Below, piece after piece: positions 1 through 9,140 of a stretch of DNA of 64,000 nucleotides; within the stretch, counting starts at the first letter, position 1; the number at the start of each line of letters is the position of its first letter. Origin of the DNA: UBA1952 sp965246905 (GTDB lineage Bacteria; Bacteroidota; Bacteroidia; Chitinophagales; Chitinophagaceae). Location: contig CBDFFZ010000003.1 of NCBI GenBank assembly GCA_965246905.1, forward strand, positions 1 to 64,000, in the 5' to 3' direction. The notes beneath the pieces are model-generated. The model did not search any database. It worked only from the letters and a program-made list of their open reading frames with translations, and had not been told where the DNA came from. The translations under genes and the position numbers were made by a program.

Positions 1-306
1 AATACTACGTCCAAAAAACAGCGTAAAAGCCAATAAAGGTACAACCATCAATAATAAAAACGGGGCAACCTGCTGGTATTTACGATAGTGCAATAAGTGG
101 CACATATAGATCAAAAACAGCCCGAATCCCAGTCGCACCACATGGGTAATTAGATAGATCGTAGTATTGCCCCCACGCGCCGACCAGGCCAGCGAACCCG
201 TAGCCGAATACACCGCCAGGATGCTGAACATGCTCAGCACGGCAATGATCATCCAGATGGTACGATCTCCTCTTAATTCTGCTGCAATACGGTTTCCGAG
301 TGCCAT
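1..306 (-). CDS. ftsW: Cell division protein FtsW, N-terminal part (cut by window edge)
   Basis: Reading leftwards from an ATG at 304-306, 102 codons are open to the window edge. The translation starts MALGNRIAAELRGD and has three hydrophobic stretches (about residues 17-35, 53-70 and 83-100). The pattern WMIIAVLSMFSILAVYSATG is the typical first membrane segment of SEDS-family FtsW/RodA/SpoVE proteins, the peptidoglycan glycosyltransferases of septum or side wall. FtsW is preferred over RodA because the gene follows murD in a dcw cluster on the same strand. The rest of the protein, including the catalytic loop, lies outside the window. Two lipoprotein genes and a small ORF separate it from murD, which is unusual for the cluster. 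Confidence 0.8.
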   Translation of the reverse strand, partial: MALGNRIAAELRGDRTIWMIIAVLSMFSILAVYSATGSLAWSARGGNTTIYLITHVVRLGFGLFLIYMCHLLHYRKYQQVAPFLLLMVVPLLAFTLFFGRSI

Positions 307-339
307 TTTTGTTAATTATGAATTAGTAATTGTAAATGA

Positions 340-1110
340 TTACCAAGTGATTTTCAATTCTTTTGTAATTTCTTCCGCCGTTTCATAGTCTTTATAGAAA
401 ACCTTTTTGCCTTTTTTTATAAAAAACAGAGGCTCTTCTTTCAAAGTTTGTTCAAAATGCTTGACAATTGGTTTTGACAAATCTTCGGGAGTTACAATTA
501 ATCCTCCCTCCTCCTCAAAATTTAGGTAACTGCCAAGTCGAGTAGTGACATCTATGATATTTTTCCACCTCCTATTTTTGAATGTTGCCAAATGAATTTC
601 ACGAATACCAGAATTACACCCCCCATAATCTTTCACGTAGACAATTTCATCTGTCCCGTCACCATTCAGATCCCCAACATTTTGAAGAAACTCAAAGCCA
701 ATGGTCACCATGCTATCCGCCCCTGCAAAACTCTTAATCTCCTGGTTGGAGCAGTACAAAAAAGTTTTTGGTTGCCGGTATAGATTGATTCGCCAAGTCC
801 ACATACAATCTGGTACTGTATCATCTTCAAATCCACAAAATTTCGCGATTTCTTGCCCCGTCCTAGTGCTGATTAGTTTTTCGGTTAAAGTTTCCCGTTG
901 CCCATCTCCGTCAAAATCGCCCTTTATATGAAACCGGTAGCCCCAATACTTTTTGTATTTCTCTTGCTGCACCTTAGTTTCTTCTTCTACTGCAGCCTGT
1001 TGTTGCAAAGAATCATTACTTACAGTAACTATTACAGCAGGCTTTTGCTGCTCCTGTCTCGTTTGGCAGGCTACTAATAGAAGTAATCCAGTAGAAATTA
1101 TCCAGTGCAT
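340..1110 (-). CDS. Putative lipoprotein with Asp-rich repeat motifs (paralog 1)
   Basis: A 256-residue lipoprotein of unknown function. The start chosen is the ATG at 1110, four codons into the open frame, because the protein then begins MHWIISTGLLLLVAC like its downstream-numbered neighbour at 1150-1914. The lipobox LVAC places the lipidated cysteine at residue 15. Two calcium-loop-like segments, GDFDGDGQRE (about residue 64) and GDLNGDGTDE (about 146), resemble the Asp-rich motifs of FG-GAP/VCBS-type repeat proteins. It has no recognisable catalytic motif. It is a tandem paralog of the next gene and sits inside the division cluster between ftsW and murD on the same strand. Confidence 0.65.
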   Translation of the reverse strand: MHWIISTGLLLLVACQTRQEQQKPAVIVTVSNDSLQQQAAVEEETKVQQEKYKKYWGYRFHIKGDFDGDGQRETLTEKLISTRTGQEIAKFCGFEDDTVPDCMWTWRINLYRQPKTFLYCSNQEIKSFAGADSMVTIGFEFLQNVGDLNGDGTDEIVYVKDYGGCNSGIREIHLATFKNRRWKNIIDVTTRLGSYLNFEEEGGLIVTPEDLSKPIVKHFEQTLKEEPLFFIKKGKKVFYKDYETAEEITKELKITW

Positions 1111-1149
1111 CCCAATCGGCATTATTAGTTATTAATTATTGGGAGGTAG

Positions 1150-1914
1150 CTACCAATTGGTTTTAAGTCGTTTCCAGTTTGTATTTCCAAGTTTGTCTCC
1201 GTCGAATTCTTTCAAATAAATCTTGCCATCCGGTTTTTTGAACACGTATTTGGGACGTGGTTTCTTTTGAGTAGCAGGATCATACTGAAAATCGAATTCC
1301 ATAATAGAAAATGATGCTATCAATTTCCATTTTTCATTTTTATAGGTTGCCAAAAAACAGGTATTGCCATTTGAAAAATCAATGGAGTTCAGGATGAATG
1401 CTATTTCGTCCGTACTATCTTGATTCAAATCGCCTACATTTTCCAAATATAGAAATCCATGGTCCAATCCGTTCTTATTAACCAGGAAGGGGTTTATTCC
1501 TGGTTTTTTGCTCACCAGTTTTAATAAAATCTTCTTCTCTGCAATCCATTGCTGCCAGTAAAAAATATAATCTGGCCCGTCTCCCAAGGCACCAAAATCA
1601 TAGCTCTTATTCGTTTCCTTTCCAGTCAGTTGGCTAATGTATTTTTCATAAAGTGTGTCCTGGGTACCGTTTCCATCGAAATCACCTACTATTGACGTTC
1701 TTTCTCCCCAAATAGGTTTTGATTTGGCAATGTCTGCAAGCGAATCCAATCTCATATTTTCTTTTTCTTTCACCTCTGCTTGCACAATCGAGTCTTTTCT
1801 CAATTGCTGTATAGAATCAATCTTCACCGAATCATCCACCGTTGATTTATTCTGCCCCTGCCTCGTTTGACAGCCGAATAAAAGCAAAGAAGCAATAAAG
1901 ATTATCCAGTGCAT
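1150..1914 (-). CDS. Putative lipoprotein with Asp-rich repeat motifs (paralog 2)
   Basis: A 254-residue lipoprotein of unknown function. It starts MHWIIFIASLLLFGC with lipobox LFGC (Cys15), followed by a charged, probably helical linker (about residues 30-65). Two Asp-rich loops, GDFDGNGTQD (about 77) and GDLNQDSTDE (about 162), fall at the same relative places as in the neighbouring paralog at 340-1110. The two genes therefore look like an old tandem duplication. An outer-membrane location with a calcium-stabilised fold is inferred from the lipobox and loops only. It lies in the dcw cluster, codirectional with murD and ftsW, and may be transcribed with them. Confidence 0.65.
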   Translation of the reverse strand: MHWIIFIASLLLFGCQTRQGQNKSTVDDSVKIDSIQQLRKDSIVQAEVKEKENMRLDSLADIAKSKPIWGERTSIVGDFDGNGTQDTLYEKYISQLTGKETNKSYDFGALGDGPDYIFYWQQWIAEKKILLKLVSKKPGINPFLVNKNGLDHGFLYLENVGDLNQDSTDEIAFILNSIDFSNGNTCFLATYKNEKWKLIASFSIMEFDFQYDPATQKKPRPKYVFKKPDGKIYLKEFDGDKLGNTNWKRLKTNW

Positions 1915-1921
1915 TTCAATA

Positions 1922-2074
1922 TTAATTTCTATCAGTTATTGGGGAAGAATGAGTCGGCCTTCTCAGCCTTTCCAAAAATTCTGTCGTGCTTTTAAATTTA
2001 CTTTTAAAAAAAACCATCAACAAAATCACCCCGAATAGTACTAGGAACTGTTGCGAAAAAATGAATGCGATCAT
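1922..2074 (-). CDS. Small membrane ORF, 50 aa (hypothetical)
   Basis: An ATG-started 50-codon frame between murD and the lipoprotein pair. Residues 4-23 form one hydrophobic segment (IAFIFSQQFLVLFGVILLMV), followed by a basic stretch KSKFKS and a polar tail. This is the layout of a single-pass small membrane protein. It fills most of the otherwise empty gap of 226 bases and lies on the strand of the division cluster. No family is recognised and no strong ribosome binding site is visible, so it may be a chance frame. Confidence 0.35.
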   Translation of the reverse strand: MIAFIFSQQFLVLFGVILLMVFFKSKFKSTTEFLERLRRPTHSSPITDRN

Positions 2075-2140
2075 ATCTTGCGTATTTAAAGGTTATTATA
2101 AATGGTTTAAAGGAATTTAGAAGGTTTAGACGGGTTTAGT

Positions 2141-3508
2141 TTATAGTTCATCGTTCTTTTGAGAAAGGTTATTGACCGCTTGTGCAAATTGTTTCCCACG
2201 GTCTTCATAGTTCTTGAATAAATCAAAACTCGCACACGCGGGACTCAATAAAACGGTATCACCTGTCACTGCCAATTTATTGGCTTCTTCCACTGCTTCC
2301 TGCGCACTGCGCGTTTCCACGATTGGCTTTTGCAAATCCTGAAAAGCACTTATAATCTTGTTATTATCCAAACCCATGCACACTATGGCTTTCACTTTTT
2401 GCTGTACCCAAGGCATTAGTGGCGTATAATCATTGCCCTTATCTTGTCCGCCGACAATCCAAACCGTAGGTTGATCCATTGCTTGTAATGCGTAAAAAAC
2501 GGAGTCTACATTGGTCGCTTTGGAATCATTAATATAAGTCACGCCATTTATTTCGGCTACTTTTTCGAGACGATGTGGCGGCGTTTTAAAAGTATTTAGT
2601 CCTTCCTGAATCAGCTCTGCTTTTACGCCCAATAACAGAGCCGTACGAATCGCACAAGCCGCGTTGAAAGCATTATGTGGGCCACGCAAAGCCGTATGCG
2701 TAAGGTCAAAGCGGTGCTGATTAATCCGCAATTGACCATTTTTGACAAAGCCTTTGCGAATAGCAATTTGATTCGGTTGGCTACCAGTATTTTGTCGAGT
2801 TAATGTTTCTAAACCTTTCTCTACTACTGGATCAAAGCCATTGTAAATAAAAATGTCGCCGCGCTTCTGATTCATCGTCACCCGAAATTTGGAGCGCACG
2901 TAGTTATCCATTTGGTAATCATAGCGGTCCAGATGATCAGGCGTGATATTTAAAAGAATAGCAATTTTGGGTTTGAATTCCTGAATGTCATCCAGTTGAA
3001 AACTAGACATTTCCAGTACAAAAATGCGCTCTTCGTTACCCGTCGCTTTCCGATTTATATCTTCGGCCACCATACGCGCGAAGCTGTTACCAACGTTCCC
3101 GCCTTTACGAACGTTTAATTTAGCGTGACGCAATAGGTGATAGACTAGTTCTGTCGTCGTCGTTTTACCGTTGGAACCAGTAATAGCCACAATTCGACAT
3201 TTGCCAGCGTGGCGATAAGCCAGTTCTATTTCACCGATTACATTGATTTTATTCCGCCGTACGGCATACATAATCTCCGTCTTTTCGGGGATGCCAGGGC
3301 TTTTAATTATCTCCTCCGCAGTAAGAATTTTTAGTAGACTGTGTTGATTTTCTTCATAAGGAATATTGTGTTGTTGTAGTTCCGTTTTAAAGTTGGCTGA
3401 TATAGGGCTTTTATCGGAAACAAATACATCGTACCCTAGTTGCTTAGCCAGGATGGCCGCACCGACACCGGATTCTCCGGAACCTAGGATGGTGATTTGT
3501 TTCTTCAT
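2141..3508 (-). CDS. murD: UDP-N-acetylmuramoyl-L-alanine--D-glutamate ligase
   Basis: Cytoplasmic Mur ligase adding D-glutamate to UDP-MurNAc-L-Ala. The 455-residue length is normal. An N-terminal Rossmann region starts ITILGSGESGVGAA. The ATP-binding P-loop GSNGKTTTTE lies at about residues 111-120. The central domain has LLNITPDHLDRY, and the C-terminal domain has NDSKATN, VGGQDKG and LLSPACASFD, all characteristic of MurD rather than MurC, MurE or MurF. The gene begins only 9 bases after mraY ends, so the two are surely cotranscribed. It lies in the dcw cluster between mraY and ftsW, the usual order apart from the inserted lipoprotein genes. Confidence 0.96.
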   Translation of the reverse strand: MKKQITILGSGESGVGAAILAKQLGYDVFVSDKSPISANFKTELQQHNIPYEENQHSLLKILTAEEIIKSPGIPEKTEIMYAVRRNKINVIGEIELAYRHAGKCRIVAITGSNGKTTTTELVYHLLRHAKLNVRKGGNVGNSFARMVAEDINRKATGNEERIFVLEMSSFQLDDIQEFKPKIAILLNITPDHLDRYDYQMDNYVRSKFRVTMNQKRGDIFIYNGFDPVVEKGLETLTRQNTGSQPNQIAIRKGFVKNGQLRINQHRFDLTHTALRGPHNAFNAACAIRTALLLGVKAELIQEGLNTFKTPPHRLEKVAEINGVTYINDSKATNVDSVFYALQAMDQPTVWIVGGQDKGNDYTPLMPWVQQKVKAIVCMGLDNNKIISAFQDLQKPIVETRSAQEAVEEANKLAVTGDTVLLSPACASFDLFKNYEDRGKQFAQAVNNLSQKNDEL

Positions 3509-3517
3509 TACTTGTTA

Positions 3518-4777
3518 TTATCTAATCTTTAAGGTAATAATTGTCGCCACCGCCAATAAAATCTGCACAATCCAAAAGCGCACGGCAATAGTCACTTCAT
3601 GCAATCCCTGCTTTTGATAGTGGTGGTGCAAGGGCGACATTAAAAAAACACGGCGGCCTTCGCCGTATTTTCGTTTAGTATATTTAAAGTACCAAACTTG
3701 CACAATCACGGACAAACTTTCTATAAAAAACACGCCACACAATACTGGAATCAATAGTTCTTTACGAATCAGAATCGCTAATGCCGCAATAATGCCCCCC
3801 AACGTCAGACTACCTGTATCACCCATAAACACCCGGGCGGGATAAGCATTATACCATAAAAATCCGATGCAACCCCCAAGCAGACAAGCCGAAAAAATAA
3901 CCAGTTCACCACTATTTGGGATATAGAGAATTTTCAGGAAATCCGCCGCTACCGAGTTGCCACTTAAATAAGCTAGGATGCCCAACACCAGAATAACAAT
4001 GGCCGAAACGCCCGTCGCTAATCCATCTAATCCATCCGTCAAATTGGCACCGTTACTCACCGCTGTGATAATAAAAATGGTCATGATTACAAATACCAAC
4101 CAAACTAAATCAGGTGCATTATCGCCCAAAAACCATAGCACGCGCGAATAATCCAGTTCATTATTTTTAAAGAACGGTACATTCGTTATTGGAGCTTTTA
4201 CGTGTACCATTTCCCGGTAAGTATTCGCATCCCGATCTTTAGCAAAAGATCTGCCCACCACTCTATAATTATGCTGCGCTGCTACTGTTGGTTCTAAACG
4301 CACTACTACTTCATCACTTACCAACATAGTAATGCCGACTATTAGCCCTAATCCAATCTGCCCCATTACTTTAAAAATCCCTTTTAACCCTTTCTTATCT
4401 TTTTTGAATACCTTAATGTAATCATCAATAAAACCAATAGTAGCCATCCAGATCGTAGCAAAAAGCATGATCAGAATATAGACATTATCGAGCCGTGCTA
4501 ATAGAAAACACGGTATTAAGGTGGCCGCAATAATAATAATACCGCCCATCGTCGGGGTGCCTGCTTTCAGGTTTTCGCCAGCCAGTCCCAAGTCACGAAC
4601 TGTCTCTCCAATCTGTAAAGCGCGCAACCAATTAATAATGCGTTTGCCAATCACCAGTGAAATAATCAACGAAATAAGCATCGCCAAGCCAGCCCGGAAC
4701 GAGATGTACTGGAACAAACCTACGCCTGGCAGGTCGGGATGCGTTTTACGCAGATATTCAAACAGGTGGTAAAGCAT
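3518..4777 (-). CDS. mraY: Phospho-N-acetylmuramoyl-pentapeptide transferase
   Basis: Integral membrane enzyme that transfers phospho-MurNAc-pentapeptide to undecaprenyl phosphate, forming lipid I. Its 419 residues exceed the roughly 360 of the E. coli enzyme because of an extra loop at about residues 155-220, as I remember for Bacteroidota MraY. The active-site aspartates appear as IDDYIK (118-119) and NLTDGLDGLA (245-254), and MGDTGSL follows in the C-terminal half. The start MLYHLFEYL is also typical. It stands between a 47-aa ORF that overlaps murE and murD, all on the minus strand. Confidence 0.96.
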   Translation of the reverse strand: MLYHLFEYLRKTHPDLPGVGLFQYISFRAGLAMLISLIISLVIGKRIINWLRALQIGETVRDLGLAGENLKAGTPTMGGIIIIAATLIPCFLLARLDNVYILIMLFATIWMATIGFIDDYIKVFKKDKKGLKGIFKVMGQIGLGLIVGITMLVSDEVVVRLEPTVAAQHNYRVVGRSFAKDRDANTYREMVHVKAPITNVPFFKNNELDYSRVLWFLGDNAPDLVWLVFVIMTIFIITAVSNGANLTDGLDGLATGVSAIVILVLGILAYLSGNSVAADFLKILYIPNSGELVIFSACLLGGCIGFLWYNAYPARVFMGDTGSLTLGGIIAALAILIRKELLIPVLCGVFFIESLSVIVQVWYFKYTKRKYGEGRRVFLMSPLHHHYQKQGLHEVTIAVRFWIVQILLAVATIITLKIR

Positions 4778-4844
4778 AGTTTATAATGCGGTCAACGATA
4801 ATAATGTGTAAAATAAGGGACAGGTAATGCCAGTTTCCCACACC

Positions 4845-4988
4845 TCATTGTTCTCCTTCTTTCACATTTAAATTTGGTTGGGTGCAATATTCCATCGCCC
4901 ACAACCTGCTCAAAATAATAGTCTCTTCCACTATTATATCTGAATTGCGCATACTGTCAACAAGTACAGACAAACGCGATTTTTTCAT
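4845..4988 (-). CDS. 47-aa ORF overlapping the murE stop codon (hypothetical)
   Basis: The murE stop TGA is part of an ATGA overlap. The ATG at 4986-4988 opens a 47-codon frame beginning MKKSRLSVLVDSMRNSD and ending NVKEGEQ. A four-base stop/start overlap is the usual sign of translational coupling, and the frame fills most of the 207-base gap between murE and mraY. The peptide is soluble and charged, with no signal or membrane segment, and no family is recognised. It could instead be a chance frame following a real murE stop; the only positive evidence is the overlap and the position. Confidence 0.3.
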   Translation of the reverse strand: MKKSRLSVLVDSMRNSDIIVEETIILSRLWAMEYCTQPNLNVKEGEQ

Positions 4989-6454
4989 GCTGCAAAATAT
5001 TTTTCCAATATTTCCTTATCATCAAAAGGGTATTTTACGCCCTGAATGTCCTGATATTTTTCGTGGCCTTTTCCCGCTATTAATACGATGTCGCTCGCTT
5101 GCGCAAAACGAACTGCTGTTTTAATAGCCTGTTCGCGATTTTCGATAACTAATGTTTTACTAATATCCTCGCCTTGCAAACCCGTCTCCATTTCCCGCAG
5201 GATTTGTGCTGGATCTTCGGTACGTGGATTATCACTGGTTAAAATTATTTGATCACTTAATCGGGCAGCAGCATGAGCCATCAACGGACGTTTGGTCTTA
5301 TCACGGTCGCCACCACAACCCACTACTGTAATTATTTTTGAGGTCTTTTTCTTCAATTTCTGGATAGTTTCCAGTACTTTTTCTAGTGCATCAGGTGTGT
5401 GCGCATAATCTACGATGCCGATGCAGCTCTGTTTTGTCGGGTGAGCCACAGATTCAAATCGACCTTCTGCGCCGCGCAAATCACTCAGTGCAGTGAGCGT
5501 TTGTAACTTATCCATCCCCAGCAAACGTGCTATGGCATACGCTGCCGACAGGTTATAAGCATTAAACTCACCAATTAAGCGAGCATGAAAGGCTTCACCA
5601 TCCAGCTGGAGATATAGGCCGTTCAGGCTGTTTTCTAGTATTTTGGTTTTATAATCAGCAGGCTTTTTTAAAGCATACGTGTATTTGGTAGCCTCCGTAT
5701 TTTGCAGTAAAAAACTACCATTGCGGTCATCAATATTAGTCAGTGCAAAAGCATTGGCGGTTAGATCATCAAAGAATTTTTTCTTCGCATCACGGTAATC
5801 GGCGAAGTTGCCATGGTAGTCTAAATGGTCGTGGGTCAAATTGGTAAAAGCCGCCCCGGCAAACACTGCTCCAGCAATCCGACGTTGATGGACGGCATGA
5901 CTACTTACTTCCATAAAAACGTGACTGCAACCCGCGTCAGCCATTTCGCGCAGTAATTCTTGTAGGCATACTGCATCGGGTGTAGTATGTGTACTAGATA
6001 ATACTACATCGCCAATACGGTTTTCTACGGTGCCAATTAGTCCACATTTATAGCCGAGTCGAGTGAATAATTGGTGCAACAGCGTAACAGTAGTAGTCTT
6101 GCCATTGGTACCCGTCACTCCAACGAGTTGCAAATCATTAGATGGATGCCGGTAATAACTGGCCGCCATAATACCCAACGCTTCTGCCGAATCCTGCACG
6201 AATACGAAAGTCGGAACTCGGAAGTCTGGATTCCGCACTCCATATTCCGCATTCGCTACTATTGCTGCGGCTCCTTTTTCTAGTGCTATGTCAATGAACT
6301 GATGACCATCTACTTGCGCGCCCTTTACTGCCACAAACACGTCGCCGGGCTGTACCTGCCGCGAATCGAAACAGATCTTACCAACTTCTACGGTGCCATC
6401 ACCGAAACTATCCCTAATCTGGACATTTTGAAGAAGTTGGTTGAGCGTTGGCAT
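4985..6454 (-). CDS. murE: UDP-MurNAc-L-Ala-D-Glu--2,6-diaminopimelate ligase
   Basis: Cytoplasmic Mur ligase adding the third residue of the stem peptide. The 489-residue protein has the N-terminal motif FDSRQVQPGDVFVAVKG, the P-loop GVTGTNGKTTT (about 112-122) and VDYAHTPDALE (about 348). The C-terminal motif DNPR at 408-411 is the signature of meso-diaminopimelate-adding enzymes, as opposed to lysine-adding ones. The organism of the left segment should therefore have Gram-negative-type DAP peptidoglycan. It is followed by the overlapping 47-aa ORF and then mraY. Upstream lies a small membrane-protein ORF and then ftsI. Confidence 0.97.
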   Translation of the reverse strand: MPTLNQLLQNVQIRDSFGDGTVEVGKICFDSRQVQPGDVFVAVKGAQVDGHQFIDIALEKGAAAIVANAEYGVRNPDFRVPTFVFVQDSAEALGIMAASYYRHPSNDLQLVGVTGTNGKTTTVTLLHQLFTRLGYKCGLIGTVENRIGDVVLSSTHTTPDAVCLQELLREMADAGCSHVFMEVSSHAVHQRRIAGAVFAGAAFTNLTHDHLDYHGNFADYRDAKKKFFDDLTANAFALTNIDDRNGSFLLQNTEATKYTYALKKPADYKTKILENSLNGLYLQLDGEAFHARLIGEFNAYNLSAAYAIARLLGMDKLQTLTALSDLRGAEGRFESVAHPTKQSCIGIVDYAHTPDALEKVLETIQKLKKKTSKIITVVGCGGDRDKTKRPLMAHAAARLSDQIILTSDNPRTEDPAQILREMETGLQGEDISKTLVIENREQAIKTAVRFAQASDIVLIAGKGHEKYQDIQGVKYPFDDKEILEKYFAA

Positions 6455-6521
6455 TTATTATTGTTTTATAATTAGAGTTTTAATTTAAAATTAAAAATGA
6501 TTGAGGCGATTTGGATTATTG

Positions 6522-6935
6522 TCAAATAGAAATCACAAACAAAAGTGTTCCTAATGAACCAATTAACAAGGTAAATAGGGCCAATAAAACAACCAACCAA
6601 AGTGCCAGAAACTGTGCTAACCAAATTAATCCGAAAACCACCAAAACAGTAATTAAAATTAGGCTTAACACAATCGACGAAATTAATAGAATCTCAAATC
6701 CATCCGCTTTTCTCCACTTTTGGAGAAATAGTCTGCATATTTTGTATTTATGACTTTCCCATTGGAGTAATTTTTTTGTTCTTCTGATATGCTTTATAAA
6801 ACTCGAATTAAACTGAACATCGGGTGTTTTTAAAAACTGATTGAAAGTATTTATCTGCAATATATCTCCTTTCACATAGCCTGTTGCTGATAAATAAAGC
6901 AATCCACAGAAAAGCACTTTGTAAGCAGTATTCAT
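6522..6935 (-). CDS. Hypothetical membrane protein between ftsI and murE
   Basis: A 137-residue protein not recognised as any family. Residues 1-23 (MNTAYKVLFCGLLYLSATGY...) look like a signal peptide or membrane anchor. The middle (about 25-75) is polar and basic (KHIRRTKKLLQW, RLFLQKWRK). The C-terminal third is two nearly contiguous hydrophobic stretches (about 80-105 and 107-135). It lies on the cluster strand with about 60-70 bases on either side, in a place where most dcw clusters have nothing. A role in envelope growth is suggested only by position. Confidence 0.5.
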   Translation of the reverse strand: MNTAYKVLFCGLLYLSATGYVKGDILQINTFNQFLKTPDVQFNSSFIKHIRRTKKLLQWESHKYKICRLFLQKWRKADGFEILLISSIVLSLILITVLVVFGLIWLAQFLALWLVVLLALFTLLIGSLGTLLFVISI

Positions 6936-6993
6936 GGCTTGGACGTTTTAGAGAAGTTGGGCGGAAACGTTCAATTTGTTATTAGATTAGGTA

Positions 6994-9129
6994 CTATTCC
7001 AAATACAATACGCACAAAGTATTCCCCCCCGCTCGCGTTCCCGGTGCCAGGCTTTGCCTTCGTACTTTTCCGACACCTTCTACTCGTACCCGACAGCCTC
7101 TGTTTTCTAGTAAATACAAAGCATCTTTTAGTCCCATACCAATCACGCTCGGCACTGTTTTATCACCTACAAAGCGATTAAGGAGCAGCAGCGAATCATT
7201 GCGCGTTTGAGTCACTACCCAATCGGGCAAATCGCTGGGCTCGAAGTGATCGAGGTTGAGCCATTTCAAAGATTCCCGTACATCGGATTTAGTGCCTGCA
7301 TCGTAGCGTGGCAACATCGCGGTCGCCAGTTTTGGGGCAGGCTTTTCATTCACGGCGGCGTGCAGTTCTGCTTTCATTGCAAAACATTTATCCGAAATAA
7401 CTTTAAAGACTGGTGCTGCTACTTCTGCGCCGTGGTAGCCGCCGCGTTCCGGTTCGCTGATCACCACAATGCAGGAATACACTGGTTTGTCCGCCGGGAA
7501 ATAGCCGCAAAAACCAGCCTGGTGACGAATGCCTTTGCTCGCCCGAAACTTGTGGTAATTCAACTGGGCCGTCCCCGTTTTGCCAGCGATAGAATAATTG
7601 CTGTTGCGAATACTTTTGGCCGTGCCTTCCGTGACTACCGCTTCGAGCAGTTCTTTGGCCTTCGCAATTGTCTGTTTGGAAGCAATGCTGCGCTTCACCA
7701 CCGTAGGGCTGAACTGCTTGACGATATCGCCGTAACGCTCTGTGCGTTGTACGATGTAGGGTTTCATCATGCGTCCATCATTGGCTACAGCGTTGTAAAA
7801 CGTGAGCAATTGCAACGGCGTGATTAGCAATTCGTAGCCAATACTCATCCACGGCAGCGTGGTGCCCGACCACTCACTTTTCGGATCATTCGGGTTTTTA
7901 ATAATGGGCAACTCTTCGCCGCCGACTTCAATATCAGTGGCCAAATCCAACCCGAAATCGCGCAAATGCTGCACGAAAGCGGCTGGTTGGGCCTTATAAT
8001 TTTTCAAGGTCAAGGTGGCCGTACCAACGTTGGAAGACTGCGCAAAAACCTGACGAATGCTCATGCTATCCAGCCCATGCGGGACGGCATCCACCAGTTC
8101 TTCGTCGTAAATCTTTACTTTTCCCTTAAAAACAGGTATTTTTTGGCTGAAATCACTAATAAACCCGTCTTCCAACATGGCCATAAAAGAAGCCAGCTTG
8201 AACATCGACCCTGGTTCCACGCGTTCGCCAACGGCGTAGTTATAGGTTTCCCACCAACCATCAGGTGTCCGTCCGACGTTGGCCATTGCCCGGATCGCGC
8301 CGGTTTTTACTTCCATGACAATGGCGCAACCGTGGTCAGCATTGTGGGTTTTGCAGGCATCCAGCAGGGCATTTTCGGCGACATCCTGAATATTAATATC
8401 GAGCGTAGTCACGACGTCACTGCCTGCTTCGGGTTCTATTTCCGCCAGATCGCCGACCGGAATATACACATCGCCGGGCACGCGAAGGCGAAGTTGTTTG
8501 CCTAACGAACCGCCCAACACGTTATCAAAACTACCTTCCAAACCGACCGGCAAGGCCCCCTCGCGGGTGTAACCAATGGTCCGTTGAGCCAGCATTTTGA
8601 AGGGCCGTTCGCGGGTTGGTTTTTGTTCTACAATGAGGCCAGCACGCCGCCCGAGCCGGAAAATCGGGAAGTTTTTCACCAGCATCATTTTGCTATACGG
8701 CAGGTCGCGGGCAATCGGAATGTAGCGGATGCCGCGCGTATCTTCTGGAGCCTGGCGCAGGCTAGTCAGCCAGTCGCGGTACGCGCCGGGCGTGTATTGC
8801 TGGTCTACATAGGTGGCCAATAACCACGAAAGGCTGTCTACATTTTGGTTAAATAATTCGTCCGTTAGCCCCTCGGCTTTGGCATCAAAATGCACATCGA
8901 AGAAGGGCAAGGACGTGGCTAGCAAACTGCCGTCGTCAGCCAGGATATTACCCCGATCCGCACTGACATCTACCCATTTGATGAATAAACTATCGGCTTT
9001 GGCTTCCCACTTGGGAGCTTGCACGACGCTCAATTGGTACAATCGCCCAAAGATCACGAATGCCACGAGTATTACTATGGCTGCCACCAAGTAAACTCTA
9101 ACCAACACTTCGTTTTTGACGTTGAGCAT
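6994..9129 (-). CDS. ftsI: Septal peptidoglycan transpeptidase (PBP3-type) with PASTA domain
   Basis: Inner-membrane anchored D,D-transpeptidase that cross-links septal peptidoglycan together with FtsW. In its 711 residues there is a single membrane segment (about 10-30), a dimerisation domain with RGNILADDGSLLA (59-71), and a transpeptidase domain with the catalytic SMFK (Ser308), SSN (365-367) and KTGT (517-520). The final 60 residues (VPSVIGMGLKDALYLLENRG...) form one PASTA domain, common in Bacteroidota FtsI. It follows the FtsL-like gene. A hairpin of short tandem words lies in the gap between the two (9141-9210). Confidence 0.95.
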   Translation of the reverse strand: MLNVKNEVLVRVYLVAAIVILVAFVIFGRLYQLSVVQAPKWEAKADSLFIKWVDVSADRGNILADDGSLLATSLPFFDVHFDAKAEGLTDELFNQNVDSLSWLLATYVDQQYTPGAYRDWLTSLRQAPEDTRGIRYIPIARDLPYSKMMLVKNFPIFRLGRRAGLIVEQKPTRERPFKMLAQRTIGYTREGALPVGLEGSFDNVLGGSLGKQLRLRVPGDVYIPVGDLAEIEPEAGSDVVTTLDINIQDVAENALLDACKTHNADHGCAIVMEVKTGAIRAMANVGRTPDGWWETYNYAVGERVEPGSMFKLASFMAMLEDGFISDFSQKIPVFKGKVKIYDEELVDAVPHGLDSMSIRQVFAQSSNVGTATLTLKNYKAQPAAFVQHLRDFGLDLATDIEVGGEELPIIKNPNDPKSEWSGTTLPWMSIGYELLITPLQLLTFYNAVANDGRMMKPYIVQRTERYGDIVKQFSPTVVKRSIASKQTIAKAKELLEAVVTEGTAKSIRNSNYSIAGKTGTAQLNYHKFRASKGIRHQAGFCGYFPADKPVYSCIVVISEPERGGYHGAEVAAPVFKVISDKCFAMKAELHAAVNEKPAPKLATAMLPRYDAGTKSDVRESLKWLNLDHFEPSDLPDWVVTQTRNDSLLLLNRFVGDKTVPSVIGMGLKDALYLLENRGCRVRVEGVGKVRRQSLAPGTRAGGNTLCVLYLE

Positions 9130-9140
9130 GATTTTTTTAA

